A stretch of DNA of 64,000 nucleotides, taken from Agrypnia vestita. Its lineage: Eukaryota > Arthropoda > Insecta > Trichoptera > Phryganeidae. The stretch is from contig JADDOH010002592.1 of the NCBI GenBank assembly GCA_016648135.1, forward strand, positions 186,001-250,000. Reading direction: 5' to 3'. A program made the translations under genes and the position numbers. Below the pieces are notes generated by a model. It ran no database searches. It was given only the letters and a program-made list of their open reading frames with translations, and had not been told where the DNA came from. Positions 34,840-46,238 of the stretch are shown here, piece after piece. Every line of letters starts with the position of its first letter. Position 1 is the stretch's first letter.

Positions 34840-35190
34840 AGGTGTTCATAAGGCTAACGACCCGTCATACGGCTGGCTTAAGAGATTTACTAACACTTTA
34901 CATCATTTAACGTTCACATTTCCACCCATGATAGTATTCAATGTCTATCAAAATTTTCTAAGTTCTATATGTTTAAGTTTTGCAACCCGTTTCATATGTG
35001 CGTTGTAATAATCATTAGCCCGACCGGCATCCAAAGCTTTTACATTCCCCTTAATTAACAACAGATATCACTAATGAAATATCTATTTTTCATTGGAATT
35101 TTTGGAATATATGTTGATCAATGATGTCCCTGGGAAAAACTCCAGTACTCTGTTCTGAAAAATTTGGACAAACTCAAAATATTCTGAAGG
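34840..35190. repeat. FB-family repeat, copy with inverted left arm
   Basis: The left part is inverted relative to the others: TAACGACCCGTCATACGGCTGG, then TTCCACCCATGATAG, CAACCCGTTTCATATGTGCG and CGACCGGCATCC. The right end is in direct orientation: AATGATGTCCCTGGG, CCAGTACT and GTTCTGAAAAATTTGG, then ACTCAAAATATTCTG. The inverted arms show the family's foldback structure. Confidence 0.6.
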
Positions 35191-35853
35191 AATAAAACTT
35201 TACTATTATTTGCATACCTAAAAGCTACATAATTTGTGTAAAGTTGAGAAATATACTTGTATATTATTAACGTCAAATGTCGATTCAATGATTACATCGA
35301 GAAGATTGAGTAATGTCAGTTATCTGTAATATTTGAAACCACAGAGCGATTTAACAGAAATATCCGTTTAAACTTGAGTTAAATCGTGGGTTCATATTGC
35401 CAAGTTTCAGGAAGCATTGGAAAACCAAATGTCAACCCGAGTCATTACAGGAAGTGAATAGAAAGGTTGACGGTTAGTTGCACATTCGAACACTTTTATA
35501 TAATAGTGTGAAAATTGTTACCGTGTTTCTGTTGCGTTTGAATTAATTTGAAAAAGTCCGATGCAGTTATTTATCTTCCGGTTCTAAGTCATTATAATTT
35601 TGTATAGTTTTTATGCATTTAGGCAGCACAGGAGTGACGCTCCCTTCTTCAGGACAAGTATGTGACAAGACATGACATGTACTGAAATTCATTATTAAGT
35701 TTACACAAATATAATAATAGTTATGAAGATAGGGGGTTATAATGGGATGTGATTACAAATCAAGTAGGTATAAAATAATAATGATGTAAATAGGTTTAAA
35801 ATAGGGAAATTAACAATTTAAATTTTTAAATTAAAGAGAAAAAAAAAACGCAA

Positions 35854-35930
35854 CCATCACACCCATTGTCAACGAAGAAACACACTTATTCTATGTTTCT
35901 TTGTTGGCAATGGTGTGGCTTCGATGGCAA
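35854..35930. repeat. Short inverted repeat (hairpin)
   Basis: ACACCCATTGTCAACGAAGAAACA on the left is answered by TGTTTCTTTGTTGGCAATGGTGTGG on the right, with an 11-base loop. A GAAGAAGAAGAA run follows near 35960-35975, as found at RTE 3' ends. Confidence 0.6.
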
Positions 35931-36409
35931 AGAACACCCAATAGGGGTTTAACGCCAAGAAAGAAGAAGAAGAACTGTTATTTGATTCTTTATGATATTA
36001 ATGTTTTTACTAATACTTTTTCTAATTTTTAATATTTCTAGGTTAGCCAAGTAAAAATTTCTAATATTATTGGAACCGGTACTAAAATCAAAAACTTTTC
36101 ACAATCTATTAGTTGATTCGGAAATCCCAAATAATTTTAATTGTGAAAATCTAATCACAGTCATAAGATAATAAACCAATCTTTTCAGAGTTCTTTTTCT
36201 GTAGGTAATTCAATTTGTAGCCGATGAAACGAGTCTTAAATCGGCAACTTTGTTCGAAAAAAACAGATCAACGATAAAAACTAAAAAGTCCTTTAAGTGT
36301 TAACTGTGAAAGTTAAATAGCTAGATTGATTCTCGATCTGATGTTCTAACCCCATAAACTTGATTAGCTATAAAGATAATATTTTTCGTTTATAAAGTGC
36401 TGCCTTCTG
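35931..36409. other. No recognised gene
   Basis: AT-rich, with the GAA run only. Confidence 0.35.
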
Positions 36410-37037
36410 AAAACAGGGAACTTTTACCTGTAATAATAGTCACTGTGATCAATGGTCTTAAGATGAATATAAAGAAAACAAAAATTTTGAGTCCAGAGAA
36501 TAAAATCATCACAATCAATAACGATAATATTGAACTAGTATAAGAATGTATAAATATAAATGGACAAAGAAAACCAAATAGCAGAATTGCCAAAATGAAT
36601 AGAAATGAGCTAAGTTACTTTTGTACATATTTACATATTTTCGAGAGCAAAGAGATCCCAATTATCCTTACAAGAAAAGCCGTTGAATCATGATACTGCC
36701 AGTGATGGAGTACCTATGGAGTGGAGGCGATGGCCCTTACAAATAAAATGCAGAAAAGCTCAAATGCACGCAACAATCTATGAAGAGATCCATGCTTGGA
36801 GTAAGTTTAAGAGATAGAATTAGAAATTATGAAATTAGGCGCAGAATTAGAGTGGTGGATACCATGGATCGTGTAGCGAAACTTAAATGGCAATGGGCAG
36901 GGCATGTTGCAAGGCAGCAATGGCTAGAATTAACAAGGAAGGAAAAATGGAAGGAAGAAAGGAAAAATGTAAGGCTATGGAAGAGGTCTATATCCAGCAG
37001 TGGAGAGATGAAGGCTGACGAAGAAGAAGATCAATAA
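36410..37037 (+). mobile_element. RTE-type LINE, C-terminal region (second subfamily)
   Basis: The plus-strand text at 36450-36600 reads GLKMNIKKTKILSP, then a QRKPNSRIAKMN-like phrase, with frame breaks; GLKMN-KKTK is a hallmark of RTE thumb regions. The frame at 36780-37037 then gives KRSMLGVSLRDRIRNYEIR and AKLKWQWAGHVAR. The natural ending, IQQWRDEG plus stop, is in another frame at about 36990-37020 because of a one-base shift. The terminal GAAGAAGAAGA is the 3' tail. The 5' part with YADD is missing. The RDRIRN / W-W-GHVAR wording differs from the 16 kb copies, so this is a separate subfamily. Confidence 0.75.
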
Positions 37038-38704
37038 CTTCAAGTAACAAAAATTTGAAGAAATTGTCGTGTATTTCCCAATTCATCTACACAGTTTATT
37101 ATTTTAATTTGAAATTTCAATTGTTTATTTTCTTCATCGTAAACAATATTCAATTTTCACAATAAAGTTTGCGTGTTCATTATATTTTAATACTTAAGCA
37201 TCGTGTTTAGTTTTTTAGTAATCGCGCATTGAAAAATGTTGAGGCATATCTTTGTAAATGGCGGAAAACAAATTCAAACGTGAGCTAATTAATTATTTTA
37301 CTAATACTTTTAACGAGCGAAACTTTCCGCGTCTTTGCCACATGCTATCGCATTTTCAAGTATTAATGTAACTTTAATTATAAAACAACCTTACTTACAC
37401 ACTTACATGAAATTATTACAAAATGCTAATATATTTGAAAATTCAATAAATTTGAAAATATTTCGTAATGTTTACCGAAATTATGCGGTTTGTAAAATGT
37501 GATTTATAGTATTTCTGAATTTATGTACTGTTGTATTGAAATGAAATTTTTCATTTTAATATTTTATTAAAATTGGCAAATTAGTACGTAAGTGAAAAAA
37601 TAATGAGGTGCGGAAAATTATTGTATTTTGTAATAATTTGATATCCAAGAATATCGTAATAAACGAACTATGTTAATCACGATGTTCCGTAAATCCTTCA
37701 ATTCCATCATCAGATATTCACCAATATCCATAATAAAATACTTCTTTATCTGGTAGTTCAGGTTCTAAAGTATATATTTTTAGATTTTAGATCCATTGAC
37801 ATTAGGCTAACGATATATATTTGATTTATTTATGTTTTCATTGTTGTTTAGATGATTAAGGAAGTCATCTTATAAACACCCGCTTACCCAATGTACAGTT
37901 ATGAGATCTTAAATAGATCAAGAGATAGAGAAAATGGATTATCAATGTTATGATGAACAACATTGAGTAATTACCGTGGGGTACTGGGTGAGAATAATAC
38001 GTTGACCGGAATATTTAAGGAAGGGATTTTCGCTTCGGCGAATCAATAAAAAACTTTATACCTTATATTTGTTTTTAATATTAAAATTTATTTATTGCCC
38101 AAGTTTGGTGTCTTCATAAGGCGGTGTCTATTTTTAAATTTAATCTTTTAATTTAAAATTAATTATTGTTACTACATAAATTACGCGCTGGAAAGGGAAA
38201 TGCAAAAGCGTGTGGTCGCGAGAGTACGAGGGAATGGAATCTTCCGTAGATCGTTTTTTTTTTCATAGATAACGCCCGGCGGTGTCAGTCTAGAATTTAC
38301 ATTGATAGTGTTCGAAAAAAGTAAACTGACACATGCAATTTATTGATTGGACAAATTTGGCTCAAAAAAGGAATACTTAGAAAAATGCTTTGGACCTAGA
38401 TGGTTCGCGGCGCTGATGATTAAGATCGTGCGTAATGTTAGCAGGTATAGTGCAAAAGCAGATCTACGCTAAGAATATTCAAGAATCTTCCACATCGGTC
38501 ATAAACAAGATTGTTATATACCGCATAATGTTGCTAAACGTGTCTTCTGCTAAGTTGATGTCTGTTATTGCAGAGATGGATTGCAACGTCTTCTGCTGTA
38601 TGTGCCTGGCGTATAAAATGCTGTGCCAACAGTTTCGTCATCTCGTTAGTTAACCACGTAAAATTATTAATTATGGTCAAAGGTTGTGCACGCTGCAGTC
38701 GTGA
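37038..38704. other. AT-rich DNA without recognised gene
   Basis: No domain-bearing frame. Frames at 38435-38653 plus and 38534-38758 minus overlap one another and look like shadows of the stretch that follows. Confidence 0.35.
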
Positions 38705-38914
38705 TGCAGTCGGAATAAAGCAGAGCCTAAAAATGCAGCGCAACAACCTCCAGCTCACCTCACGGCGAATCCTGAAATGCCAAGTGATGAGAAAGTTAAT
38801 ATATTATTATTATTTGATGAAGACATTTCTCCCGGTAGGCCTACAAGTATTTGGAAACGTGACAATCGACTTCGCGAATTATCGCGGAGTTACGTGAATT
38901 TGATTACCGAGTAA
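38705..38914 (+). other. Open stretch with coding-like composition, unidentified
   Basis: The frame from TGC at 38705 to TAA at 38912 gives 69 codons: NAAQQPPAHLTANPEMPSDE, then KVNILLLFDEDISPGRP, then WKRDNRLRELSRSYVNLITE. Its acidic and basic charge pattern and lack of low-complexity bias look more like protein than the surrounding frames. After two stops the same frame continues LRNRKDSNGDVDVDWLF to about 38984. No start codon and no family is recognised. It may be an exon or a decayed transposon gene. The better-known open frame at 38568-38897 lies in another phase. Confidence 0.25.
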
Positions 38915-38984
38915 TGAGACTTGCGTAACCGCAAAGATAGTAATGGAGACGTAGACGTAGATTGGCTGTTCCACAGAACGTGAG

Positions 38985-40239
38985 TGTGGTGTAGTTTTGG
39001 ATTCAAATCTTATGAAACTTATTGCTTAAAACACTTTCAAACCTTTCCCTGATTTTAATTTTTTCGCATTCTCGTGGCTGCATTTTTACTCAGTTTGATT
39101 AATTAACGATATACATATATATTTTCTTAAACTTATTGCTTTATTCCATGGAGAAAAAGGAGTGTCACACAATATTACTAACTCAACTTTCACTAACATT
39201 CCACTTGATACTCTGTAGATACATAATAACTACCTTATGAAAATAAATTCTACTGACGAACTCGAAAAAATATTATAATTGTGTTCTATAACGCCACTCT
39301 GGGACAGGCGTAGCCTAGTAGAGTGGCATAATCCACAAATTAAACAAAACAAAAAAAATGTGTAATTTATCTTATGTTTTATTGTTAAATTAGTATTAAG
39401 TATCTTTATTTGTAAACAAGGATTTTTTTAAATAAATAAATAAGAAATAAAAATATTCTGTACCAACAACATCTCGCCTCATCTTTACATATTTTTACAT
39501 ACTTTACATACATATTACAATAACATATTTATCTTCTCTGTATCTTATTAACCTGAGCATGCCAAGTCCTTAATGGAAGTCCACTATTTCTGACGCCATG
39601 AACACTAGTGTCGAATACCTTACTTTCTACTCTCTCCTGAAAATATAGCCATTTTTCCAAGCACTCCAGTGACATCTTGAATCTCATTATTAACTTTTGT
39701 ATTTTGTTGATTACAGTTATGAAAAGAGTTAAAATAATGGATTATGGCGTATTTGAAAATTGTAGATTCCGATCAAAAAATGATTTTAATTACATTTTTT
39801 AATAATAATACTTAATTTATTTAAATGAGAAACGAAACACTGTACGCAATCTTAATGCATAATGGAAGATAACTCATTCTATCAGTGACACAGACTACTG
39901 TGCTAATTCGCAAACAATGGAGTGATACAGAAACTAGATCTTGGAACATTTTGCATCTTAAATGTATTGACCTTGCTTTGTGAATGTTTGACCAAACGCC
40001 CGCGCAGCCTTCTGGCAGAGAAACCACTCGGCAGCCTGCTGATAGAACCTTATAATGTGATACAGTCATTATTAATCGACGGAATATTTCAGTTTTCGTT
40101 TGTTACCATTTTATTTCCTGTTTCGCGACCACATCGTGATCTATTAAATCACTTGCAACATACCGATGTCAAATAGTGAATGTCATTTAAATGAAAAAAA
40201 ATCGTTAGCACTTATTCCAAATTTAATTTTGATATGTAG
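38985..40239. other. AT-rich DNA without recognised gene
   Basis: On the minus strand near 39600-39540 the text GLPLRTWHAQVNKI vaguely recalls an RTE 3' block, but it is too short to call. Frames 39821-40069 minus and 39922-40176 plus are mutual shadows. Confidence 0.3.
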
Positions 40240-40800
40240 GCATCGAATAGATCCTATCCTGAATATTTCGAGTTTGTCCAAATTTTTCAGAAAAATACTG
40301 GATTTTTGTCACAGGGAGAAAAATTCAGTACTGTTCTGAAAAATTTGGTCAAACTCAAAATATTCTGAATGAAAATACTGGTTTACAGGAGTTTTTAAAA
40401 TTTTGAAATGATATTTCAGACGCATTCTTGTGTACTGCTCATAATTCGGAAGAATCTTTTTACAAATCATAAAATAGGTATTTCATTAGTGACATCTGTG
40501 GTCATTTAAGGGGAATGAAAAATATTTGGATGCCGGCTGCGCTAAGGATCGTTGCAACACATATTTGGAACATGTCGTATAATTTAAAAATACACAACTT
40601 TCAAAAATTTTATAGAAATGGTATTCTATCATGTGTGAAAATTGCGAACGTTACATTGTCTAAAGTGATCACTTAAGCCAGCCGTACGATAGGTTGTAGG
40701 CCTTATGAATACCCAAAGACTTCCATACCTACCCTCCTATAAGAATATCATTGCGTCTCTGTGAGACATTATATATTGATTATATCCTATCTTGCCAGTA
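40240..40800 (+). repeat. FB-family repeat with complete palindromic end
   Basis: 40252-40372 is itself a hairpin: TGAATATTTCGAGTTTGTCC and AATTTTTCAGAAAAATACTGG, answered by GTTCTGAAAAATTTGGTCAA and ACTCAAAATATTCTGA. The family body follows: GACATCTGTGGTCATTTAAGG, then CATGTCGTATAATTT, TATTCTATCATGTGTG, GCCAGCCGTACGATAGG, GACTTCCATACC and GCGTCTCTGTGAGAC. It is the most complete copy for defining the family ends. Confidence 0.7.
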
Positions 40801-41695
40801 ATTAAATAGCGTATTTGAAAACTTGTATAAGCGATATCGCCCTCATCCTAAGTCAGATTGCAATTATATTTTTACAGAAAATCATATATATATAATTTAA
40901 AATACTTTTACCAAAACTATTTTCTTTTTGATTCACTAATTTCAGTTTTGTTCTTCTTTTGCATTTCAATACTTTACGCATCGCTTTGTTTAGTGCTATT
41001 TGTTGTTTATACGTTCTATAATTTGGTTAAGTGGATAATAAATATTCTGGAGATCATTACATTGTTATTATGATAACATTGTTATTGTGATAATGTTTGA
41101 CAGCATCTTAATTAGCGACTCTAGGAAACTCTAGTGTTTGCAAAAAACGCTATCTAATGAATAATTCAAAACAATTTGCGTTATGTCCTAAAGTCACTGT
41201 GCTAGTTAGGCTCTCGAGGGACACCTTGACCCTAGTGACATTATGTATCGTAGTGTGGCCTTTATCCCCCGACACGGCGTATGAGATATAACCCTTTGCA
41301 TGGCGATGGTCCTTAACGAGAGCAACTAAAAAGGTGATAAAATGTTATATAATTAAGTGATTTGCGTTAACGTTGAAGAAAATTTTCATGAAGTTTATTA
41401 AATTAGGTGAAAAAAATAAACTAAGTTATCTTTATATATAATTTAATACTTCTCCTTTCTAGAAAGATCCCAATACTCTCGAAACTTGCGTAGTTAAATA
41501 TAAAATTATAATTAAACTTTCATAAAGATGGCAGAGTTTACACGAAGTTACGACGGACGGACAGACAGACAACGAAATTATTATAATTGGGATGACCATT
41601 GATAAATTCTACATGTAATAACATTTTTAAAACTTACCTTTTCATACTCATTTTTTAATGCCACTTATTATCACATTAACTGTATACAGGGTTAT
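40801..41695. other. No recognised gene; a dispersed-repeat tail near 41530-41600
   Basis: TTTACACGAAGTTACGACGG, then ACGGACAGACAGACAACG and AAATTATTATAATT also occur in altered form at 52660-52730 and 54090-54150, so they belong to a dispersed repeat. The rest is AT-rich. Confidence 0.4.
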
Positions 41696-42212
41696 TTGGA
41701 AAATATTAATAACTTCATTTCTGCCTTGGTTATGAGTCGAAAATGTTCAAGCAACCATGACCTAATATCAATAGTTATGGAGATATGCGACAAGTTTGCA
41801 TTTATTTTTCAACATTTCTGACTTATTTTTTGTAAAACATTAAACTATCATTACATTAACTCATATGGAATATTCATTCATTCATTCCCTCTTATACAAG
41901 TCAAATAAAATAATAATCTTCGAACACCAATTGGAAAACATTCCAATTGGAATAACTGGAGGGTTTTTATCGTTAAATTAAAGTTGTAGGTATTGAAACG
42001 AGTGACTTTTTCGTAATTGATATAAGTTACTGTAATAACAGTTCATAGTTTTGTTAAAAATATATCAGATATATTTTTAAAAAATGCAACCATTGATATT
42101 ACATAGCTCCATAACTATTGATATTATGTCATAACTGCTTTAACATTTTCGACTCATAATCAAGGCGTGAATATAGTCCGGCGAGGTTATTTATGTTTTT
42201 CAAATAATCCTC
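41696..42212. mobile_element. Palindromic MITE, about 517 bp (family A, copy 2, different ends)
   Basis: The ends AACAGGGTTATTTGGAAAA-like and TTTTTCAAATAATCCT are inverted. The interior matches the 10.9 kb element: GGTTATGAGTCGAAAATGTT, AATAGTTATGGAGATATGCG, and their inverse CGCCT..GATTATGAGTCG and CATAGCTCCATAACTATTG. Central parts contain an extra hairpin (CCAATTGGAAAACATTCCAATTGG, 41931-41955). No coding frame. Confidence 0.7.
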
Positions 42213-43184
42213 TACTCGTAAATGACAATGCTCCCCATTTTTAAACACGAGAATTAAATTCATTATTAAAGGTGGTTAAACATTAATATATTCTCTATTA
42301 TTCAAATAGATGGTATGTAATTATCACCGTTCTGTACAATGTTCTTAAATAAATAAACAAAAAATATGTTAAACCAAAGCATTTGTGGGTGTTATTAAAA
42401 TATAAAAATTATTAAAGTATTTTTATATAAGCTGTTAAATCCCACTACGCTCAGAGGGTTGCTCATCGAAGCCTTGTAACAAGTCGGCGACGGCAGAGAG
42501 GATAAAAACAATATGCCGCTTCTGTTTTAATGGAGGGAAAATGTTCAAGACATTGATTGACAAATAATATAACTCGTTAAAATTCCGGAAGCCTTTTGTT
42601 AATGGCCCGATTGTTCAAAATGAATTTACACACGATCGTTATATTCAAATTTGCCTACTTTTCTTGGTGGCTGATTCGGATTTCTTCCGCATTTCATTGA
42701 AGAAATAATAGTTTTCCTCGGTAATTACTTTGGCCAATTTATTACTTAAAAGATTGAATAAAATTTTAATTAGTGAATAAATTTTGATGACGTTCATTTA
42801 TTCTCAACAAAAATTGCTTTTTATCAAGATTAGTTTTTGTTATGCGTAGAGTCAGCATGTGCACGTACTCGTAATCATGTGACTTAGTAATTGATTACTG
42901 ACTAAAAAATGGGTTTTATGGAAATACTGGCCATGGACGTGTAGCGGTATTTGTAGCTGCTAGTAGGGCCTACCAACAATAAATCGAATGCTCTTTAGTA
43001 AGAAAAATTATTTTCCAATTATTAAAACAATTTTTTTTTTTCCTTTATATAATTTTATTTGTTATTTTGTAGTTTTTTTATTTTTTATCTTCGTTACCTT
43101 TATATTTTATTAATTTTTTGTTTATATGTAGGCATATTATGGGTTTATCTTTTAAATTTACATTTTTTCTTTAATGCCCCTCAG
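42213..43184. other. AT-rich DNA without recognised gene
   Basis: Short low-complexity frames and a poly-T run at 43030-43041 only. Confidence 0.4.
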
Positions 43185-43321
43185 GGACTCAAACAAAGTG
43201 ACGCGGTTTGTGTGGTCTCCTCGCCGCTCCGCAAGAGTGCTTCGCATGGTGCGTAGCGAAGAAACCTCTTCAGCATTAAAACGATGCCAATATGTATGGC
43301 GAAAGTACAGGGCTGATTACC
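43185..43321 (-). repeat. Dispersed repeat D, copy 1
   Basis: On the minus strand CCCTGTACTTTCGCCATACA and GTTTTAATGCTGAAGAGG-like text, then GGCGAGGAGACCACACAAA, match the plus-strand copy at 63143-63275 in the same order. The class is unknown. Confidence 0.55.
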
Positions 43322-44734
43322 AATTTAAATCTCAGTGACCAATATTTTTACAATCAATTACTAATAACTTATCCACAGTCACTGTACCGTTATAGCTCAT
43401 CATTCATCTCTTATACATTCCTGGTATCTCATAATGCATAAAAAAATCCGATCTCTTTGCCAGGACAGTAGTAAGCAAGTTAATAATAAAGTTATCAAAT
43501 ATCGTCAATTACATGTGTATGGATGGAGGATAATATAATTCAAAAAATTTCTATATCACTGTTTTGCTAGGGAAAGCGATTTGAAAATAAATATGAATTA
43601 TTATTCTGTAATCCCACATTGCTAGGTGTCGATGTGAAAATAATTATTATTCATAACGCATTATGATTTCTAACGGAAGAAGCGGTACACTTTTCAATGT
43701 CATGTTGATAGAATAGCAAGGAAAAATTTAAAGTCTTTTGATTTCATTCGATTTATTGATCAAGCGTTCAGGTGTTTGATTTGCTGGATTAAACGGTACT
43801 AAGAAATTCAGGTATTCTAAGTTCTCTTTTGTCTTCTCATTTTCTTTTACGTTCACTGAAAGTGTTTGAATATGAAGGGAGATAGACTGTCTAGAAATGT
43901 AGAGCCCGCATGACCATTGAAGTGCTATAAGTTCTTTAAATTGAGCAAAAAAATAATAGGAGTTGTTAATTCCACGGGCTGTATAAATCCAATCGATAAA
44001 ACCAATTTTTTATGTTTCTATGCTTGTCTCTGACATATCTTAACATTATTTGCAATATTGCATGCATACTTTATTGTTGGCTGTCGAAAATATTACACGT
44101 ATTTTGGTGTGCTCGAGGAATTTTTACTTTTGAAAAAATGAAACGATATTTCTGGCCAAAAACAACGTCGTTATAACGCCGCAGCCTCTATGTAACAGAC
44201 ATGGCCCCTGCCTTCGACTTGTGCGATTTTTTTATTTTTCCGAAGGTAAAAGGAAGATTTTTCCTAACATTAAGAAGAAGAAGACTAAACCACTTAAAGT
44301 AATAAACGCCATCGCGAATTTTGCGTTCCAGAAGTGATTCGAAGATTGCTAAAACCCTTGGTATAAGTGTATAGAATCTAATGGGGACTATTTTGAAGGG
44401 AAAGGAAAGGGAAGGGAATTAATGTGGATAAAAAAGATTAATATTTTGTGAGAAAAATATCCAAATCTATTAATTTAATTAGTATTTTTCTTAACTTTAT
44501 AGCCAGATGTCAGCTTGTTTGTAGTTTATATTGGAATTTAGGTGGAAGGTTTCATTAACGTTATGTTAAAGTAAGTGCGACTTGTTTAATTTATTTCTTA
44601 CTACACTTTTTCATGTAAGTATGTTCACAATTTTATATGCATGCGAACTTGCAACTTGCACGTGGATGCAAATATGTGGTTATATATCGTACACGACCGT
44701 AAAAAGATATTTCAAGGCATTACACACTGCAATG
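43322..44734. other. AT-rich DNA without recognised gene
   Basis: Only a short AAGAAGAAGAAGA run at 44273-44285, the kind of tail left by RTE-mobilised elements. Confidence 0.4.
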
Positions 44735-45166
44735 CTGGACTATGTAGAACTCCTACTCTAGACAACTCGAAACAGCAGAAATGCGAAAGCTTAGATGGTC
44801 GGCAGGAGTAACCTTGAAAGTTCATGCATTCGTGGTAGCCTGGGTGTCACGGACATAAACAGTAAGCTGGAGGAGCGACGGTTGAGATGGTATGGGCACA
44901 TAAGACGGTGACCACCAGAGCAAACGGTGAAGTAGGCAATGTCTATGGAGCTTCAACAACAGTCATCCAGAGGCAGACTAAAGAACTCCTGGATGACTCA
45001 ATGCTCCAAAATATTACAGAGAAATGGCCTGCATGAAAGCGATATCCAGAACCGAGGAAGATATAGCCTGAGAACGAGAAGAGCCGACCCCAACAGCCTA
45101 CAAAGAAGACACATTGCGATGCTGAGATGTCATTATTCTATACTAACAAAATTTAAAAGTATTTGA
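44735..45166 (+). mobile_element. RTE-type LINE, C-terminal region (third subfamily)
   Basis: The text runs RQLETAEMRKLRWSAGVTL, then after a frame break KLEERRLRWYGHIRR, stop, PPEQTVK, stop, and then the open frame 44939-45166. That frame gives RGRLKNSWMTQCSKILQRNG and a close with RTRRADPN. The order LRWYGH, RGR-K--W, RADP is the usual ending of one large group of arthropod RTE-like LINEs. Two in-frame stops and frame breaks make it dead. No RT core is present. Confidence 0.72.
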
Positions 45167-45599
45167 AAAATAATATGTAGACCACTGTAGACCTTTTATA
45201 TATGTTATCATTATTTTAATAATATATCATAATAATCTCGGAAAAATATGTAATGAAAAAGGTTCTTAACAAATACCCATTACCATTGTGACTACATATT
45301 TTAATCAGTATTCATAAACGTCAAACTTGCGTTTTGAGACTCTTCAAAAACCCACATGTTTGAAAAGCCACGACGACGATATTTGAAAAATTAAATATGT
45401 ATAAAAATAAATATGAAGTTATTTCACGTACTGTTAGGCAGGTATAGAACTTATTTATGAATTCAGTACCTAAGCGGTCTAACAAAAAATTTAGATAAAA
45501 TATAATACATGTCCGGTACCTACATACACAAACTATGTGTTTTATTTTTAACTATGTAGATAAAATTTTATAAATATTTGAATTGCGTTCTATTAAAAA
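45167..45599. other. AT-rich DNA without recognised gene
   Basis: Nothing seen. Confidence 0.4.
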
Positions 45600-45730
45600 T
45601 GTTCTTAGGTTTTCAAGACCATTCAGAATCTTCTGTGTATAGTTTTTTGGGATATTCTGTCGTGTATATGTGACCTCTCTGGCCGACGTTTCGGATCCCA
45701 TTGCAGGGTCCATCATATCCTATTTAAATA
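45600..45730 (-). mobile_element. Penelope-like remnant with hammerhead-like motif, copy 2
   Basis: On the minus strand 45718-45688 reads TATGATGGACCC, then TGCAAT, GGGATCC and GAAACGTCGG. Stem II pairs well (GGACCC with GGGATCC, one bulge) and is closed by GAAAC. The first core strand CTGATGA is damaged to TATGATG. Downstream GGCCAGAGAGGTC and the ATATCCCA phrase match the 6.5 kb copy. Confidence 0.45.
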
Positions 45731-46238
45731 CTTGGCATTTACCAATGACTTGTAAATAGGTAAAGTTTCCGATTTTCTACTAATACTATAAAATAAATAT
45801 CGTATTTTAGTTCTGCCTATTTAAATATTAAATTTTGTAATTAATATAACCTATGTACGTTTTTTGAAAAGGATTTAAAAATAAAGAAAAGGGTCAACAT
45901 CTTGTACTTAAACTGTTTTTGAAATTCTATTATGGAATTTATTAATGTTTTTTTTAAATTAAAAAAAAGGATTCTTAGCTTATTGTTTTTATTTTTAATT
46001 ACTAACTAAATTATCGAAATGGCTTTGTGGTAAATATATCTGCAGAAAATCAGTTACAAAGCTTTAAATGCTTCTTCGTTTGCTGGTCCTCTTGGAAACT
46101 CCCCCCTGCACAAGTCGTGAATGTAGTCAGCATGAGCGCAGGGAAAGTAGGTTAGATGCATCAGCGGTTACAGAGAAATGAATCCATCAACTGCACATCA
46201 TTTCATTTGCAGTGCCCTCGTTCGATAGTCTTAAGTAT
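45731..46238. other. No gene; possible LINE 3' UTR just before the tandem array
   Basis: 46040-46238 is GC-richer than its surroundings and runs straight into a TAAA-rich microsatellite, as the 3' end of a CR1/L2-like LINE would. No protein is recognisable. Confidence 0.25.

Noticed and set aside
39540..39600. RTE 3' end on the minus strand
   Set aside because: GLPLRTWHAQVNKI resembles a block of the family, but about 15 residues without context are not enough.
40858..41073. Membrane-protein-like open frame
   Set aside because: The hydrophobic F/L/Y/I run is what AT-rich DNA gives by chance; no family signal.
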